Assembly: GCA_014058105.1 (NCBI GenBank)
Contig: JACGCM010002435.1
Coordinates: forward strand, 496,001-560,000
Length of the DNA stretch: 64,000 bases
Direction: 5' to 3'
From: Kingdonia uniflora
Lineage: Eukaryota; Streptophyta; Magnoliopsida; Ranunculales; Circaeasteraceae
In this document: positions 35,833 to 45,601 of the stretch, in pieces
How the letters are laid out: every line of letters starts with the position of its first letter
Numbering within the stretch: the first letter of the stretch is position 1
Notes under the pieces: model-generated
Database searches by the model: none
What the model saw: only the letters and a program-made list of their open reading frames with translations
What the model was told of the DNA's origin: nothing
Program-made: the position numbers and the translations under genes

Positions 35833-35997
35833 ATGGTTCACGAAGAGAGAGTTTTTGTTGAGATGCAAAAGATTAAGTTGAGATATTTCAGAGATTAGTC
35901 CTTTGAAATGCCAACCCTCATTCCCGTTCTACTGACGTATTACGGTATGTCGGAAGAAGAAGTGGCTGAAGCTTAAGAAGATTTTTACTGTATGTAA
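35833..35997 (+). CDS. Antisense ORF alpha, element D copy: 54 codons, two in-frame stops
   Basis: ATG-GTT-CAC to ATG-TAA, 165 bp exactly as in B. Reads MVHEERVFVEMQK, KLRYF, a TAG at codon 22, a hydrophobic/Pro stretch, YYGMSEEEVAEA, a TAA, then EDFYCM. The stops differ from that of B, so each copy died separately after a shared open ancestor. Confidence 0.5.
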
Positions 35998-37015
35998 AGA
36001 TTTCCTTAGGCTGTCTTAACAGGCGAGCAACGTTGGATGTGTCTCTTCATCCTTGTAGAAGACAAGGTTGAGGAGACAGATACGAGGGTCGGTGTATCTG
36101 TGAGGTAGTTTTGTCGATGTCATGCATAGGATTGGTTTCTAAGGTCGGGCCCTCTTTAACTTCACCAACTCTCCGATGGTGGTGGTTATATAGGAGGCGA
36201 CGATAGTAGTGGAAAAGGGAGATGGAGAATAGAAATCTACTTCTACGCGATCATCATGTCTCGGCTCTAAGAAGACCTTCTATTTGAAGAGTTTATTCAA
36301 GCACTGACTCTTCTAATTTTATGTTCAGACTTCCTCCAAACCCAGCTTATGGTCAGAATAAGATGATGTGAAAGCAGAAGGACATTTGGTGGCTTCCTAT
36401 GTCTATTTTTCATCAGAAGATTCTCTGATTGAAACATCACTGAAGTCAGATGAACTGAAGGATTTGTTGTTTAAGAGTACCTGAAAGACTTGTTATCTGT
36501 AAGGTACCTAAAAGACATATTATCTTTAAAGTACCTATAATTTATATTTGAGCTTAATAAAATTTAGTTATTCAAACTCTGTGTTGATATATAGAGCAAC
36601 TCTTGTGATTGAAATCCAGCTGTGAATTATTGGAAGATTTACGAATAGAGGATGAAATGTATTATATAAGATTGGACATACAAAGTATGTTATAATCTAG
36701 CTGTAAATATGTGTTTGTAACATACAAGATCTGCAATAAATTTTTTTTGAACTGAATGACTTAGATTTATTGGGGAGAAAGATAAATGCAGAAGATTTAG
36801 GATATAAAGAAATTAGAAGTTCGAGCTCAGGGAGGTCGCTCTAAAATATTGGATTTGAATAAAAATAAGCTCGAGATGGAGTAGGCCGAATTCACTTAGG
36901 TCGATGTGGATTGATAATTTTAAATAATTTTACTATGAATACTAGGGTTTTCTGCTATTAGAGAACATAATAAAAATACGAATATTAAGGGATATGAAGT
37001 AATCTTGAATACTGC
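35998..37015. other. Spacer between alpha and beta, element D
   Basis: Cognate of 4433-5450 and 15885-16951. No gene called. Has the same GGT-rich run (near 36175-36195) and 'gacttgttatctgtaagg' repeats (36486-36530). Confidence 0.6.
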
Positions 37016-37024
37016 ATAAAAAGG
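37016..37024 (+). promoter_or_regulatory. TATA box of ORF beta, element D
   Basis: ATAAAAAGG, 46 bp upstream of the beta ATG, as in A. Confidence 0.5.
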
Positions 37025-37061
37025 GGGAAATAAGCCTTTAAGCAGGTAGAAGAAAATAGAA

Positions 37062-37442
37062 ATGGTGTGGACTCAATCTGAGAGAATTTGTTATGCTGTT
37101 GAGAGACGGTTGGCGATAAAGATAGTTAAAGTGCAGGAATGGATTTTGGGCTTGTTAGACTATGATGCTGACCTACCAGTGACCGAGTATCAGTTAGAAG
37201 GTTTAGATTTGATGGGTAGGGAACTTGAGTATGGACGTCGTTTCAACGAGGAGCATTTCCAGGAAGTGATTGGGGTGCCTTCAACTCACAAAGAGGCTGC
37301 GAGACTAATTTTTCATGAAGAGATCGAGTTGGAAGATGTGAAGATTGTTGGAGGCGAACTGATTGGGTATGGCTCCCATGGACATTTGGGATATTTTAGG
37401 TGCAATTATTTGTGGGGGAGTGAATTGTATGAGTTTAAATAA
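37062..37442 (+). CDS. Antisense ORF beta, element D copy: intact 126-residue protein
   Basis: The only fully open beta. It starts MVWTQSERICYAVERRLAIK, then ILGLLDYDADLPVTEYQLEG, RELEYGRRFNEEHFQEV, EAARLIFHEEIELEDVKIVG, and ends SELYEFK-stop. Predicted soluble, mixed charge, no signal or membrane segment. The frame is kept without indels in B and with a single 1-bp loss in A. The layout (about 110-126 residues, own TATA box, just upstream of gamma) matches the small ORFs of E at 43550 and 44506; sequence similarity to those is weak. Function unknown. Confidence 0.7.
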   Translation: MVWTQSERICYAVERRLAIKIVKVQEWILGLLDYDADLPVTEYQLEGLDLMGRELEYGRRFNEEHFQEVIGVPSTHKEAARLIFHEEIELEDVKIVGGELIGYGSHGHLGYFRCNYLWGSELYEFK

Positions 37443-37558
37443 TTGTCAAAGAAATGTAATGAGAATGAAGTTTGAATCTGTCATCTTTTGTTGCAAATAT
37501 TGTTTGTGACTGCTGTGAAAAGTTAATTTGAATTTTTGAATTGTGAGAGCTTTAGAAA

Positions 37559-37582
37559 TGACGTCAGCATTTCTATAAGTAG
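37559..37582 (+). promoter_or_regulatory. Promoter of gene gamma, element D: TGACGTCA plus TATAAGTAG
   Basis: TGACGTCA at 37559-37566 and TATAAGTAG at 37574-37582, with the gamma ATG at 37672. Identical arrangement to A. TGACGTCA is a well-known bZIP (TGA/CREB-type) site in plants. Confidence 0.6.
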
Positions 37583-37671
37583 AAGCAAAAATTGAAAAAG
37601 CACGCTGCTTTTGATTTTGTCTCTGGTACGATTGTTGGGAAAGTTCGATTGCGTGTAAGCTTTGAGTCATC

Positions 37672-40219
37672 ATGAGTATGGGGAGGTCAGAGGGAGATTT
37701 GGGAAAGAGAGATAAAAATATATTAAAATATTGGGAAGGAGGCAATGATGGGAAGGTGTTTTCACCGAAAAGGTACAAAACGTTTAACATTAATTGTGGA
37801 AGGGATGCCTCCATTCCAAAACCGAGGGTAGCTCGTACGAGGCCCAATAACTGCCAGTAGTTCGAGAGAAAAAAATATAAATAATGCTTCATCTTCTTCA
37901 TTCAAACGCTTAAAAACTTTTGAAAGCTTGAAGAACAGTGAGGGAGGAAAGATTAAATTGTAGAGAATTTTGTGAGAAATTAATCGAGAATGATCAATAA
38001 TCAAAGCGAGAGAGAGTTGCAGAGACTAAGTCACGAAGGTGGTTATATATCAGCATTGTGAGGGAAGGATTTAACGTGGCATCAGATTCATATTCTGACA
38101 TTGAAGGTTAGTAGTTGATTTATGTTATTGTGAATGTGTTTCTTTTGAAAATCTTTATTTGTTGTATTCAAATGACGAAAATTACTATTTATAACAATAA
38201 ATCTATAAAAATCGGTTATATATATATATATACTAATGATATACGTATCTAAGTGATGTATATGTAAAAGATAATAATAGAATACCTGGACCTGTATGTA
38301 GGTCGATTGTGAAGAGTTTTTTGTAGAATCCCATCTCATATGTAAGGTTGTAGTTGGTATGGAGACTTTACCTGTTCTGGAGGCCTCAACCTCCAGTCGT
38401 TCGGATGAGCCTAAAAGTTTAGTATCCTTGAAGGAGGATGGAGTAGATGTTGTTCAATTTCTAGATTATCCTAGAAAATTAGTATCATATCCTCCAAACT
38501 CTAATGCATTTAGAGAGTTTTGTAAAGCTATAGCTTATGTAAGGGGTAGATGGGGTAATTTTGTAGAACATGCCGGTAGGCAATTTAGAAGTTTTATTAT
38601 AGGATCAGGGGATTAATATTTCTTCTTGTTGGCTGATTTAGAGAAGGAGAAACTAGATAGGATGTTAGACGAATCAATATCCTTGGAGTATTATGATAGA
38701 AATGTCAAGGGTGACCTGGAAGAGGGTTTTTGGCATTACCTGTCTCAATTGCAGTACGGGTTGAGTCTGCCCCTTTAGAATTTTACGAAAGGGATTATGA
38801 ATATCATTGGGGCATGTCTTGTTCCGTTGAACGGGAATATGTGGGCGGTAATAAATGTCTGTGAGTTTTTGAATAAGTTGTGGGAAGAGGATGAGATTAA
38901 GAGGAGGATATCTCCTGAAAATGTCTTGCAGTTTTATAGCATGAAAAACAATTCTGCAAGTAGAGGGGTATACTTTTTTTCAAGTTCGACTCGACCTCTT
39001 TTCTTCAATCTGAAATCAGTAGGTCGAATGTGGAATAATAATGTGATATGGGTGAAGGGTGACTTCCTTTAGAGAGATGATGAAGAACTCAATGAACTTC
39101 TGTATAGAATTGTGAAGCAAAGTAAGTATAATAACGTATAATATTGAAATGTTGAAATCACAAGTTGTTATGTTGTAGAAAATGTGTTGTTGTTTGACAA
39201 GTCCTACGTTGAAGGTAAAGAAGAAAAAGCCCCTGTTAGTCAGTGCTACTAAGGAAGGGGTCGAGCTCATGGCTGTCCTAAAAGAACTCAACATAAGTAG
39301 AATGAAGCGAACTAACAGCAGGTCCGAGAAAGTTCAAAAGTCTTAAGCAACGAGGCTAATGACGGGTGTTTGTGGTAACAAGAAGAAGGAGCAGATGGAG
39401 AGAGACGAGTAGTTTTGCCAAAGGCCTCTGGAGTAGATTTCGTAGATGTGCCAGAGTCCACTACGTCAAGTAAGTTTGCTTGGGGTTTCCAAAAAAGAGG
39501 ATGTTGAAGCGTGGCTCGACCTTCGGTACTACGAGGAGTAGTGTGGTCGAGGAAAAGACAAAGAAGAGAACGGTAGATCATTTTTTTGAAATGGCTGGGA
39601 TGAAGGTCGAAGGGAATCGACCTGGTGAGGAAGACAAGTTGAAAGTTGTAGAGGAAAAGGCGAGGCTTGCAACTCGTAATAATGAGAAGGAGATGAGCAA
39701 AATGGTAAGTTTGATGATTTGAATATCTTATGAATTATATTTTGTAATTCGAGCCAAAAAAGGTGGTCGATAATTGTGTTGTTTTTGTTGGCTACTCCTT
39801 TAATTAAGAGGATCTGCCTCGGGATGGAGGAGGAGAAAACTGAGCGTGAGAAGGGGATGGTTGAGCTCGAGAAAAAGGTAGCTCGTTTGAAAACTGAATT
39901 GGCTATGGAAGGGAAACGATTGGACTCTGTGAAAGCTGCGCGAGAGGTAGAGATAAGCGAGTTGACAGTGGAAGCGAGAAAAAATCTAGAGGAGGCGGTA
40001 ATCCAGCGCGTCAGACTTGGGCGCCACCTTCTTAAAATGTTGTACTCCAAAGCTGAGGTAAATGATATTATGGAGGATACCTATGTTAAAGTGGAGGAGG
40101 TTGAGGATGATAAAGTTGACGTAGTGGGAGGGTTGGATAGAGTTTCCCCCCAAACTTTGCGATAGAACGATGGAAATGATGATGTCAACCAAGATAATGT
40201 GAATGTGAAGGTAAAGTAG
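37672..40219 (+). pseudogene. Antisense gene gamma, element D copy (four exons)
   Basis: Exon 1 37672-38106 (MSMGRSEGDLGKRDKNILKYW, first 62 codons open). Intron 1 38107-38301 (GTTAGT...TGTAG). Exon 2 contains METLPVLEAST, KLVSYPPNSNAFREFCKA (open 38359-38616) and MNIIGACLVPLNGNMWAVIN, NVLQFYSMKN, GRMWNNNVIWVKGDF (open 38797-39072). Intron 2 39122-39200 has its acceptor mutated (CAA for CAG). Exon 3 to 39704. Intron 3 39705-39790 has its acceptor mutated to TTG. Exon 4 is open in 39776-40165 (coiled coil, MEDTYVKVEEVEDD) and ends TAG 40217-40219. Two broken acceptors show it can no longer be spliced as designed. Confidence 0.68.
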
Positions 40220-40343
40220 ACTTGTTAAATATTTGGCTGTATGATTATGAGGGGTTTGGGAATTATAACTGTATGAATCAATGTAGGATAAATTTTTGCA
40301 GGCTAAGTTATGTTTGTAAACCTTGATTATAAGAACATAAGTA

Positions 40344-42187
40344 TATGCGCCTTAGAATAAAAGAATTAGAGAATGATCTCGCTAAGGAGAAAGATGCCTC
40401 AGCGTCCCAGTTAACTTCGCAAGAAGAGCTGCAGGCTAGAAAAGAGCATAAAATATTTGACTTGTATGCTTCATTACTCTAGAGATAAAAAGTAAAAATT
40501 AAAGCACAAAGACAGACCAAAAACTTGTTAATTGTTTAGGGGCAATGGTACTCAACTCTGTACAGATAATACCAAAGTGTTGAAAAAGTTAGAATATAGG
40601 GAATGTGTACCTTGGAATTAGAAGTATAAGTTGTTGTCCATCGAATTGGGATCATACTTCGACCTTAAGTTTATAAGTAGTTTCACACCGTAGATATCAA
40701 AAAATAAAAATTCCTTAGAAATAAGATGTATGTATTGAGTGAATGTCCTGGATAGAACTTAATATATTGTATCTGCGATGTGTAGGTCGAATTGGAGTCA
40801 GCTCATTTGAGCGAGGACGAAGCACGCCAATATAACCAAGAGTTTGCGGCAGAGTTTGATAGAATGTGAGAGGAAAATGAAGATATGGAAGATCAACATG
40901 TAAAGGTACATTTCAAGTTTATTGAGGCTACTCAAACCGTTAATGACCTCACTCGATAGATCGAGGAGAAGGATGTCAAAATTAGTAAAGAAGAAACGGA
41001 GCTCGCAGAGACGAAAGAAAAGGCAACGAAACTCAAAATCCAGAATGATGCCATGATGGTAAAGAGTATGATGGCTGACATGGCTCAATATCGTATACAT
41101 GCGTTAAAAATGTCAGAGAAAGAGTTGCACCATTTTGTCGAAAGTATGAAAGGCCAAATAACTAGTAAAACAAATGAATAAAAGTAAACTCAAGCTGATT
41201 TAGCGAATACAAGGAGCAAACTGGAGCGGTTGAAGACTAAAATAACTGAGAAAGATAGTGAGCTGAAGAAAGCTCGAGATGACCTATCTAACTCTAAAAT
41301 TGTGGTTGAGTAGTTGACTGCAACTTTACCAGCTATAGATATAGATTTCCGGTTGGTGTAAAGGAAATTTGATGAGTTGAATGAGAGGGTGACACAGTTG
41401 AAGACCAATTTGGCTCAGGCCAATTCATGTGTCGAAAATGTTGAGACTGGAAAGTAATCGAGGATGAATAAAGGTAATCTCAAGGTCTCCATTGTTAAAG
41501 GGGATATAGTTAGCCTATCAACTCTAATCAAAAAGCTAGAGGGAAATGTAGCATGATCTCAAGGTCACGTGCAAAAAGGAAATGAGCAGTTAAGGGAGTG
41601 CCAAGGTAAGTTTAACGTAGCTCATTCTAGGGAACATAAGTAAGAGTGGGTTATTAGAGGTAAAAAGAAATCTTCTGCTGAGGAAGATTTAAATAGAGAG
41701 CTTGAGGAACTTCGTACTCAGGTGGTGGAATTAAGGGCAATGAGCAAGGCTGAATTAGCTAAAGGTGATGAGAAGGTGAAGAAGAACATCGAATTTATAT
41801 CCCACGCAGATAGTCAAATGGAATGGCAGGAAGTATGGTACAAGAGGTTGAAGAACGCCTTCAAACGGCAATTTTTTTTTTGCTAAGATGGTCATGCTGG
41901 AGCCATCACGCTCAGAGATGTTAATAGCAGTAATTGCCTATTTTGTTGAGGAGGTGAAAAGGCTTAAGTTAGAGAGAGATACCTCGCATGACTATTTGTC
42001 AGATAGAGGATGTATTTGCAGAGCTAATATAAATCGAGGAAACTTTATGTACTCCATGGAAATGGAGTTTGGTTCTCGACTTGCTAACCTGGTAGAGCAA
42101 GACAGGGTCAGTGTGGCTGCCCGAGCTCGAAAATTTATGGCTGATCATCCTCCTGTTACAGGGGAAAATATAGTTGACCTCCCATTG
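40344..42187 (+). pseudogene. Antisense gene delta, element D, first copy (D1)
   Basis: ATG 40344 (MRLRIKELENDLAKEKD). Intron 40435-40785, 351 bp as in A, with GC at the donor. The coiled coil from 40786 includes RSKLERLKTKITEKDSELKKARDD. The end domain is open at 41888-42187 (SRSEMLIAVIAYFVEEV, DYLSDRGCICRANINRGN, MEMEFGSRLANLVEQDR). Stops TAA 41179-41181 and TAG 41311-41313 are shared with A. The frame runs at 42187 straight into a second, inner part of delta. Confidence 0.68.
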
Positions 42188-42571
42188 ATGACCTCACTCG
42201 AAAGATCGAGGAGAAGGATGCCAAAATTAGTTAAAGGCAAAAAGAGCTCGCTGAGATGTAGGAAAAAGTAGTAAAACTTAAAAGCCAAAATAACGCCTTG
42301 ATGGTAAAGAGTAAGGATGCTGACATGGCTCGTTACCGTATACAGGTTCTAGAAATGTCAGAGAAAGAGTTATGCCATTTTGTGGCCAATCTGAAGGCCA
42401 AATAGCCAGTAAAGCAAACAAGCCAGAGCAAACTCGAACTGATTTAGTGAATAACAGGAGCAAACTTGAGCGGCTGAAGAATAAAATGACTGAGAAAGAT
42501 TGCGAGATGAAAAAAGCTCGAGATAACCTATCTAACTCTAAAATTGTGCTTGAGCAGTTGACTGCAGCTTT
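42188..42571 (+). pseudogene. Antisense gene delta, element D, second copy (D2), left part
   Basis: Restarts inside delta (DLTRKIEEKDAKI), repeating the segment that begins at about 40945 in D1. It has CAG at 42555-42557 where D1 and A have TAG, so it was not copied from D1. Cut by E at 42572; resumes at 55468. Confidence 0.7.
42567..42571. repeat. Target-site duplication of element E, left copy (GCTTT)
   Basis: Right copy at 55463-55467 reads GGTTT. The uninterrupted delta of A has actttacc at this place, so the site is in delta's coiled-coil exon. Confidence 0.7.
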
Positions 42572-43292
42572 TGTTGGGGACTAACTTTACAAGGAGAGAA
42601 AGTTGGCTCTTACACCACGAGATTTATCTTTTATCAAAGGGTTCAAGAATATAATCAATAATACGAGTAATCTACTGACAATATACTTGCTTGGAGGCCT
42701 AGAATGGGTCTCTCCACGACCTCTGATGAGAATTTTTAAGAGAATTAATATGACTGTCTAGTAGTCAAAGTTTTGAGTACTAGGTAATTTACAGAGTGAT
42801 CGAAGGTAAACTGTAAGGGTTATGGGGAGAGATTTTGTAACCTCCCCTTGGTTCCCCCTCTCTCCTATTTATAGAACAGAGGAAGGGCTGAGTCACAAGG
42901 GAAAGTCAAATTATAGATGCATCCTCCGGGTATCCCGGAGTTGGTGTTGACGCCGTAAATATGGGGTCTAGCACTGTGTTCTGACACTGTAAACATTGTT
43001 GGTTTTGTCACTGTAGTTGCCAGGACTAACAATGCTGCCGTTCTTGTCTGGTGAGCTAGCTTATCTGACATGTCTACCTTCGACCATGTACGACTATTGT
43101 CAAAGTATTTTTGATGCTGATGTGGGGTTCATGTGCTGACGGATCTACCTTCAAGGCTTGTTCATAGTCGAAGTTCTTGTAGTCGTGAAAGGCTTGTTTA
43201 CTGATTGATTGGGCTTCGAGGTATTGATGTAGGCTTCGACATAGCCTTTGAGTGTTCAACTGGAGCTAGGAGGCTGCGAGTAGGCTATTACA
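42572..43292 (-). repeat. Left (3') LTR of element E
   Basis: TGTTGGGGAC to CTATTACA on the plus strand. PPT at 43293-43305 reads GAGAGGGGGAAAA on the minus strand. Confidence 0.9.
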
Positions 43293-43470
43293 TTTTCCCC
43301 CTCTCAGCTAGGGGCATGGAAATAGGTATAGAGGCATTTGATAAGAAAAATTGTTGGTTGCTGGAAGTTGAACGGTTGACTGATGAATATTGAGTTTTCG
43401 AGGAAGGTAATAAAGGAGGGTAATTGCAAAGTTATGGTGATTACGGAGTAATAAATGATATTAATGAGGA

Positions 43471-43480
43471 TATAAATATG
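43471..43480 (+). promoter_or_regulatory. TATA box of the first small ORF of element E
   Basis: TATAAATATG, about 79 bp before the ATG at 43550. Confidence 0.5.
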
Positions 43481-43549
43481 GGTTGTGAGGGGGCAACACT
43501 GTATACTCTTCGTCTTCACTCTCATCCTCTATATTTCGTGAGAGCAGTA

Positions 43550-43897
43550 ATGGATACCACTCCCAACACGCGTTATTAGAGAAGGATGGGATTTTCTAGA
43601 GACTATCGAATAGGGCGGAAAGTGGCTGAACTGAAGTTGAAGTTCGTTGGTGACAAGAAGCTCGGCTGGAACATACCGGACCTGGTGGAGAAAGAACTTG
43701 GGGAGCCGATCAATGGGCACTCCTTTGGGTACTTGCGAGGGATGATGTAGTGAAGGTTTACAGCTGCTGAAGAGCGTTACCACATTCTGTCGGGTTTGGC
43801 TGGGCGTATTATGCAGAAAGAGGATCAGTTATTGGTGGATGAGTAGGGCTCGGCGGGAAGAGCTGGTCCATCTGAAAATAGGGCGAGTTCTTCGTAA
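43550..43897 (+). pseudogene. First small antisense ORF of element E (beta-like, broken)
   Basis: MDTTPNTRY, stop, then GRKVAELKLKFVGDKKLGW, NIPDLVEKELGEPINGHSF, two stops, and AEERYHILSGLAGRIMQKED. It is paralogous to the next ORF (shared TPNTR, ELK.KF.GD..L.W..PDL.E...GEPI.G). The second half is weakly like EAARLIF...ELEDVKI of D's beta. Function unknown. Confidence 0.55.
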
Positions 43898-44450
43898 GGT
43901 GGTGATGGGTTTTGTTTTGTATGGGGGTGCTGGAAGTTTTTATGCTTTGATTTTGTTAAAGTGCATATTTTTTTATTCTACCCTTCTCGCTTCTTTTGTA
44001 TGAATGAAATAATGAAATGAAAAGGTAATTTAATGGAATAATGTGTTTTGCATATGATGAGTATGGTAGGCAAATAGACTGTTAGGCTTTCAAATGAAAA
44101 TTAAATGGTAGAAACAGTACTCTGTGAGGGGAAAAGTACTTTGAATTATCATAGTTATCGAAGGTATTGGTTAATATTCAACCTGGAATGAATAATTGAC
44201 TCGGAGCTCTCGAAGCTCGATGCATATATCGACAAGGTTGTGGGAAAAACATATATAGGGGTCGAGGGCTCGAGACTGCGGATGTGTCGATTGTAAAACC
44301 TCAGAAATAGGTGTTGAGTGCGCATGCTGATAAAATGGTTGAGTATGGGAATCTGAAAAGGTTTGACTATTGAGATTTTGAGGGAAATTTTTAAGACTGT
44401 GATAAATGCGGGTTATGATTAAGGAGGGTTTAAATCCATCTACCTTCAGG
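43898..44450. other. Spacer between the two small ORFs of element E
   Basis: AT-rich, no open frame of note. It ends in the promoter of the next ORF. Confidence 0.5.
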
Positions 44451-44460
44451 TATAAGTAGG
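44451..44460 (+). promoter_or_regulatory. TATA box of the second small ORF of element E
   Basis: TATAAGTAGG, 55 bp before the ATG at 44506; the same word as the gamma TATA of A, B and D. Confidence 0.55.
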
Positions 44461-44505
44461 GTGTTTTGAGAGAATTTTATACGTCTGTACTCTCTCTGAG
44501 TAAAC

Positions 44506-44844
44506 ATGTCTTCATCTTCACCCCACAGCAGCGGAGATACTCCTAACACCAGGAACCAGAAACAAGTGGCGGCAAGGGGCCTTCGTATACGGGAGAAGAC
44601 GCTAGAGCTGAAGCAAAGGTTTTTTGGTGATCGAGGCCTTGATTGGGTTATGCCAGATTTATTTGAACTGGAGCAAGGGGAGCCTATTAGTGGGATGCCC
44701 TATGCGTACTGGTGGAGGGTGCTACAAATAATGAGCCCGCTCCCCAACGACTGGTTCACCTTCCAGGAGTCTTTAGCTGAAGAGGTGTTGGAAAAGGAAG
44801 ATGTTGAGGCTGGGTTCTTGATGAAGTGTCTCGTCTGTGAATAA
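44506..44844 (+). CDS. Second small antisense ORF of element E: intact 112-residue protein
   Basis: Open from ATG to TAA: Ser-rich start (MSSSSPHSSG), TPNTRNQKQVAARGLRIREK, LELKQRFFGDRGLDWVMPDL, ELEQGEPISGMPYAYWWRVL, then DWFTFQESLAEEVLEKEDVE. Soluble, charged. Paralogue of 43550-43897 and positional counterpart of beta. Function unknown. Confidence 0.65.
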   Translation: MSSSSPHSSGDTPNTRNQKQVAARGLRIREKTLELKQRFFGDRGLDWVMPDLFELEQGEPISGMPYAYWWRVLQIMSPLPNDWFTFQESLAEEVLEKEDVEAGFLMKCLVCE

Positions 44845-45488
44845 GGGTTTATGTAATGTGGTAAAAGTACTGGTGTAAGATGGAATGTAGGAATGTTTGT
44901 AGATTTTTCTGTTGATGTTGACTGTTTTCTTCTGTGTTTTGACGCAAGGGCGTCTACCCAAATGAAATTGAAAATCTATCAGATAACTGCTGAAGTGAGA
45001 TACTGAATTGTTTGCGTGTAAGTAAGACCATCGTACTATTCAAAGGTAATTTAGGTGCGACAGCAGCTTGTCGAATGTTGAATATGAAAGAAATTGAATG
45101 ACTGACACATTTTGAAATTGAATATTAGGTTACCTGTGGACGAATGTTCGAACGTAGGTCGGATTAGACTGTCAGAACTTATAGTCCAAACAGTTGGCAT
45201 GTTAGAAACTGTACTGAGCCTAGGGTAGAGTGCCTTGCAGGCATCATGATGTTTCCTTGGATTACGGATAAAGGTTGATTTGATGTAAGGATTTGATTTG
45301 ACAACTTCGATTGGGGATCAGAAGGTTTAACTTGGCTTATATATAAAATTGTATAAATGTGAGCGTGAGACGTGCAAGTGGCGATAATGGAGGGTAAAGT
45401 TGACAAAACACATCTCAGTCGAAAAGTAGGGGTAGTGGTAATGATAGTGGTTTTGGAAATTGAGGAAGTTATTATTGTTTCGAGGAGG
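44845..45488. other. Spacer upstream of E's large antisense gene
   Basis: No gene called. TATATATAAAA at 45338-45347 precedes a short 36-codon frame (ATG 45388) that has no counterpart elsewhere. Confidence 0.45.
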
Positions 45489-45500
45489 TATATATAATAG
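45489..45500 (+). promoter_or_regulatory. TATA box of E's large antisense gene
   Basis: TATATATAATAG, about 100 bp before the ATG at 45602, similar spacing to the gamma promoters. Confidence 0.5.
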
Positions 45501-45601
45501 TAAGGGCAAGGTTACTATTCCCGTTTACCCACTTATAGAAAAAACTAGAGAGTTAGAGGAGGAGAATATACACCATTGTTCCATAGAGCTTGGTCGTTAC
45601 T

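Noticed and set aside
38218..38232. TA dinucleotide run
   Set aside because: Short run within intron 1 of gamma, ordinary for AT-rich introns.
40945..42571. Simple tandem duplication within delta
   Set aside because: D2 lacks a premature stop that D1 shares with A, so D2 cannot be a copy of the present D1; a mosaic origin fits better.
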